38,588 nucleotides of DNA, taken from NCBI GenBank assembly GCA_945860645.1, contig CAMATG010000007.1, forward strand, positions 1-38,588. The letters are read 5' to 3'. The notes beneath the pieces were generated by a model. That model saw nothing but the letters and a program-made list of their open reading frames with translations, made no database searches and had not been told where the DNA came from. The position numbers and the translations under genes were made by a program. Numbering within the stretch: position 1 is the first letter of the stretch; every line of letters starts with the position of its first letter. The DNA is from Candidatus Sulfopaludibacter sp. SbA3 (GTDB lineage: Bacteria; Acidobacteriota; Terriglobia; Bryobacterales; Bryobacteraceae). Shown in pieces: positions 34,503-38,588 of the stretch.

Positions 34503-36521
34503 GTGAGCCAGAAAAAACACGTCCCCTACGTCCCCATCGACCGCAAAATGACGGAGTTCTCCTACTTCGCCGTCATCCTCGGTCTCTTGATGAGCGTCAT
34601 CCTCGGCGCCGCCAATGCCTATCTCGGGCTCAAGGCCGGCATCACGATCGCCGCCACCTACCCCGCCGCCGTCATCGGCATGGCCCTCCTCCGCTTCAAG
34701 CGCGGAACCATTCTCGAAGAGAACCTCGCCCGTACCGCCGGCTCCATCGGCGAGTCCATCGCCGCCGGCGCCATCTTCACCATCCCCGCCTTTGTCATTT
34801 CCCGCGCCTGGCCGGTCTTCGACATCGAACACGGCTACCTGAAATCCACCGCCCTCATGCTCGTCGGCGGCGTCCTCGGCGTCCTCTTCGTCTCCCTCGT
34901 CCGCCGCGTCATGGTGGAAGACGACGATCTTCCCTTCCCCGAATCCGTCGCCGCTGCCGAAATCCATAAGGCCGGCCAATCGGCCTCCAAAGCCGCCAAG
35001 TTTCTCTTTATCAACATGGCCACCGGCGCCGGCGTCTACATCCTCGGCGTCATGAAACTGTTCGAGCCCGACCGCAACTTCCTCTTCCACATCGGCAACC
35101 TCGGCCACACCACCGTCAAGCTCGGCTCAGAACAAAAAGCCCTCTCCGTCGGCGGCGTCACCATGGCCGCCGCGCCCACTATCAGCCCCGCCTATATCGG
35201 CGTCGGCTACATCATCGGGCCCAAACTCGCCGCGCTCAACTTCTCCGGCGGCGTCCTCGCCTGGGGCTTCCTCATTCCGATGCTGATCTACTTCCTCGGC
35301 GACGACCTCCAGAAATTCCTCCCGCCCGGCGCCGCCGAAGGCGATTGGCAAGCCCTCGCCGCCGCCGTCTGGCGCTATATCGTTCGCCCCATCGCCGTCG
35401 GCGGCATGCTCGTCGGCGCGGCCAATACGCTCTGGAAAATGCGCAAGAATCTGAGCGTTGGCCTCGGCCGCGCCTTCGCCGAACTCCGCGGCGCCGGCCC
35501 CGCCGTTGACAAGGAAAACCGCACCGAACAGTACATGAGCTCGAAGTCCGTCTTCGGCCTGATCGGCCTCACCTTCCTGGCCATGATCGCCGTCTACTAC
35601 TACTTCGCCGGCGCCATCTGGATCGCCACCGTCGCCGCCGTCGTCATGTTGATCACCGGCTTCTTCTTCGCCACCGTCTCCGGCTCGCTCACCGGCATGA
35701 TCGGCTCATCGAACAACCCCGTCAGCGGCCTGACATTATCCACCCTCCTCATCGCCGCCCTCCTCATGGTCTCCCTCGGCGTCGGTGGCCCCGAAGGCGT
35801 GGCGGTCGTACTCGCCGTGGCCGCCGTGGGCTGCGTCTCCGCCGCTGTCGCCGGAGAACTGCTACAGGACTTCAAAGTCGGCTACATCCTCGGCGGCACT
35901 CCGCGCACCATTCAATGGGTCGAACTCCTCTCCGTCGTCGTCTCCTCGCTAGTCATGTTCTTTCCGTTGATGCTCCTCCACCAGGCCAATATCAAGCAGG
36001 GCGGCATCGGCTTCGGCGATGCCAAGCTCCCCGCTCCGCAGTCCGGCCTCATGGCGCTCATCGCCCAGGGCATCGTCGGCGGCGATATGGCGTGGCCCCT
36101 CGTCATCATGGGAATTTTCATGGGCCTCGGCATGATCATGATGCAGGTCCGCAGCCCCATGCTCGTCAGTGTCGGCATGTACCTGCCCTTCGCCACGACG
36201 TTCGCCATCTATGTCGGCGGCCTCTTCCGCGGCATTGCTGACCGTATCGCCGCCAGCAAGGGCCACAACGAAGGCCAGCGCGCCCGTAGCGAGAACATCG
36301 GCATCCTCATCGCCTCCGGCATGATCGCCGGCGAAGGCCTCATGGGCCTCGTCGTCGCCGGCTTCGCACTCGGCGAAATCCCGCTGCCCGAGTTCTTCAA
36401 AGAGCCCAGTTATTTCGTCGGTCTCGGCGTTTTGGCGCTCATGGCGATCAACATGATCTCGGTCCCGATCGCCAATGCGGGCGACCCCGACGAACCCGCT
36501 CCGCCAACCGCCATGATGTAA
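34503..36521 (+). CDS. OPT-family oligopeptide transporter
   Basis: 672 aa polytopic protein; MTEFSYFAVILGLLMSVILGAANAYLGLKAGITIAATYPAAVIGMALLR...EENLARTAGSIGESIAAGAIFTIPAFV. Confidence 0.93.
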   Translation: MSQKKHVPYVPIDRKMTEFSYFAVILGLLMSVILGAANAYLGLKAGITIAATYPAAVIGMALLRFKRGTILEENLARTAGSIGESIAAGAIFTIPAFVISRAWPVFDIEHGYLKSTALMLVGGVLGVLFVSLVRRVMVEDDDLPFPESVAAAEIHKAGQSASKAAKFLFINMATGAGVYILGVMKLFEPDRNFLFHIGNLGHTTVKLGSEQKALSVGGVTMAAAPTISPAYIGVGYIIGPKLAALNFSGGVLAWGFLIPMLIYFLGDDLQKFLPPGAAEGDWQALAAAVWRYIVRPIAVGGMLVGAANTLWKMRKNLSVGLGRAFAELRGAGPAVDKENRTEQYMSSKSVFGLIGLTFLAMIAVYYYFAGAIWIATVAAVVMLITGFFFATVSGSLTGMIGSSNNPVSGLTLSTLLIAALLMVSLGVGGPEGVAVVLAVAAVGCVSAAVAGELLQDFKVGYILGGTPRTIQWVELLSVVVSSLVMFFPLMLLHQANIKQGGIGFGDAKLPAPQSGLMALIAQGIVGGDMAWPLVIMGIFMGLGMIMMQVRSPMLVSVGMYLPFATTFAIYVGGLFRGIADRIAASKGHNEGQRARSENIGILIASGMIAGEGLMGLVVAGFALGEIPLPEFFKEPSYFVGLGVLALMAINMISVPIANAGDPDEPAPPTAMM

Positions 36522-36549
36522 ATGGCCTTACATCAATTACCATAGTTAC

Positions 36550-38588
36550 TTGTCCCGAATCACGACCTCCCACGATTCCGTCACGACCAGTTGGCCCCAA
36601 GTCTATATGGGGGTGGCCTTCACCACCATGGCCACGCTCTTGCTCGAACTGGCGATGACCCGGATTTTTTCCGTAGTTTTCTACTACCACTTCGCCTTCC
36701 TGGCCATTTCCATCGCCCTCTTCGGCCTCGGCGCCGGCGGCGTCTTCTCCTATGTGATCGCCGCCCAGCCCGCGCCCCTCTTCCGTAAACTCGGTCGCCT
36801 GTCCCTGGTCAACGCCGTGATGCCGCTCATCAGCGTCATCTTCATCCTCACCCGCGGCCAGGAACTCACCAACGCTACCCTCGCCGCCGTCTACTTCTTC
36901 AGCGCCCTGCCCTTCTTCCTCGCCGGCGCCATCGTCTCACTGGCCATCTCGGAAACCATCGAACGCATCGACCGCGTCTATTTCTTCGACCTCCTCGGCG
37001 CCGCCGGTGGCTGCCTCCTGCTCATCCCGCTGCTCAATAATTTCGGCGGTCCCAACACCGTCATCGCCGCGGCCGTTCTCTTCGCCGTCGGCGCCGCCAT
37101 CTGGTACAACCTCGATGGCCACCCGCCCCTCCGCGCCGCCTCCGTCGCCATCGCGCTGCTCCTGACTGTCCTCATCGTCCTAAACACCAAGAGCCACTGG
37201 ATCGACGTCCACTACGCCAAAGGCCAGGCCCTCGACAACGAAATCTTCGTCAAGTGGAACACCTTCTCGCGCATCTCCGTCGCCAAGGAAAAGACCAGCG
37301 GCCAAACCCAAATCGTCATCGATGCCGACGCCTCCACCGGCATCATGGACTTCAACGTCGACGCCCTTACGCCCGACCAGTTGAAGGACCTCACCCAGCA
37401 AGGCCCGGCCTTCCCCTACGTCATGCGCCCCGGTGCCAAGACCCTCATCATCGGGCCCGGCGGCGGCTGGGACGTCGCCCGCGCCCTCGCCTCCGGCTCC
37501 AAAGACATCACCGGCGTCGAGATCAACCCCATCATCGCCACCACCGTCATGCGCGGCGACTTCGCCTGGATCAGCCGCAACCTCTATCGCCGCCCCGGCA
37601 TCCGCATCTTCGAAGAGGATGGCCGCAGCTTCGTCCGCCGCAGTGAAGAAAAGTACAGCGTTCTGCAGGCCACCCTGGTCGACACCTGGGCCTCCACCGC
37701 CGCCGGCGCGTTTGCTCTATCGGAAAACAATCTCTACACGACGGACGCCTTCTACGACTATCTCTCCCACCTCAACGACGACGGCGTCCTGGCAATCACC
37801 CGCTGGGGTTTCGACCCTCCCCGCGAGTCCGTCCGCCTCCTCATCCTCGCCCGCGAAGCCCTCGCCAAGCTCGGCGAAAACGAGCCCCAGCGCCACGTCA
37901 TGGTCATCCGCGAAGGCTCACAGAAAGAGCTCGAAGGCTGGGGCGCCCGCGACACGGTTCTCATCAGCCGCAAGCCCTTCACCGATGCCGACGTCGCCCG
38001 CGCGCAGTCCATCATCGCCACCTCGCGCTTCCAGCAGATCTACCTCCCCGGCGATGGCGCCAAGAACCCCTTCGGCCAGGCGCTGCTCGCGAAAAACCTC
38101 GATAATTGGCTGGAAAACTATCCCTTTGACGTCACCGCCGTCGACGACAACCGGCCCTTCTTCTTCTACACCGTGCAGCCGCGCGACCTCTGGAACTTCC
38201 TGACGACCATGAACAAGGACAGCGCCGATTACAAAATCAACCGCGCCGTCCCCATGCTCTTCTCCCTCGTCGGCATCAGCCTCCTGGCCACGCTCATCAT
38301 CCTCGCGCTCCCGCCCTTGGTCCTCGGCACACGCCTCCCGCGCGAAAAAGGCGTACTGCAATTCCTCATGTACTTCCTCTGCATCGGCGTCGGCTATATC
38401 CTCATCCAGGTCGCGCTCATCCAGAAGTTCGTCTTGTTCCTGGGACACCCCACCTACGCGCTCACGGTCATCATTTTCAGCATGCTGGTCGCCAGCGGCT
38501 GCGGCAGCTTCTTGAGCGGCAAGTACATCGGCGACGATGACAACAAACTCATGCGCGCCCTCGGCCTCGTCAGCGTCCTGGTCGCCAT
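36550..38588 (+). CDS. Membrane-bound spermidine synthase-like (SAM-dependent aminopropyltransferase fold) protein, 3' truncated by the window
   Basis: Open frame with no stop to the window end (absent from the ORF track); N-term TMs MGVAFTTMATLLLELAMTRIFSVVFYYHFAFLAIS, Rossmann motif TLIIGPGGGWDVARAL, GVEINP, DDNRPFFF, then more TMs. Start TTG 36550 or ATG 36607. Confidence 0.8.
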   Translation, partial: MSRITTSHDSVTTSWPQVYMGVAFTTMATLLLELAMTRIFSVVFYYHFAFLAISIALFGLGAGGVFSYVIAAQPAPLFRKLGRLSLVNAVMPLISVIFILTRGQELTNATLAAVYFFSALPFFLAGAIVSLAISETIERIDRVYFFDLLGAAGGCLLLIPLLNNFGGPNTVIAAAVLFAVGAAIWYNLDGHPPLRAASVAIALLLTVLIVLNTKSHWIDVHYAKGQALDNEIFVKWNTFSRISVAKEKTSGQTQIVIDADASTGIMDFNVDALTPDQLKDLTQQGPAFPYVMRPGAKTLIIGPGGGWDVARALASGSKDITGVEINPIIATTVMRGDFAWISRNLYRRPGIRIFEEDGRSFVRRSEEKYSVLQATLVDTWASTAAGAFALSENNLYTTDAFYDYLSHLNDDGVLAITRWGFDPPRESVRLLILAREALAKLGENEPQRHVMVIREGSQKELEGWGARDTVLISRKPFTDADVARAQSIIATSRFQQIYLPGDGAKNPFGQALLAKNLDNWLENYPFDVTAVDDNRPFFFYTVQPRDLWNFLTTMNKDSADYKINRAVPMLFSLVGISLLATLIILALPPLVLGTRLPREKGVLQFLMYFLCIGVGYILIQVALIQKFVLFLGHPTYALTVIIFSMLVASGCGSFLSGKYIGDDDNKLMRALGLVSVLVA

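Overview
This GC-rich window is probably from an Acidobacteriota (Solibacter/Bryobacterales-like) chromosome. That is an inference from an ADOP-type permease, the gene content and the codon bias; no search was run. Left part: an ADOP/MacB-like permease, a TIM-barrel sugar-phosphate isomerase-like protein, tRNA-Pro(CGG), a PAP2 phosphatase, tRNA-Cys(GCA), a DinB-like protein, a nitrilase-type hydrolase overlapping a sulfatase, and two tandem Gfo/Idh/MocA oxidoreductases. Centre (about 10.0-23.2 kb): a partial type VI secretion-like module with two TssK paralogues, TssL/DotU, TssM/IcmF with a non-canonical P-loop, two Ser/Thr kinases (one fused to an FGE/SUMF1-like domain that lacks the usual catalytic cysteines), and a large opposite-strand tail-anchored protein. 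That protein has a degenerate kinase N-lobe-like head, an array of [KR]G[AE]TLP[PS]F motifs and an array of about 16 GEFTRMF-type motifs. I regard this protein, as a possible multivalent phospho-scaffold for the neighbouring kinases and T6SS-like membrane complex, as the best candidate for an undescribed system. Right part: lysC-cmk-ferredoxin operon, metallopeptidase, rplU-rpmA-obg, a penicillin-binding transpeptidase, an SDR, a caspase-STAND-TPR-like protein convergent with an alpha/beta hydrolase (candidate immunity or cell-death locus), an OPT transporter, and a truncated membrane-bound spermidine-synthase-like protein. All assignments are from motif recognition by eye.
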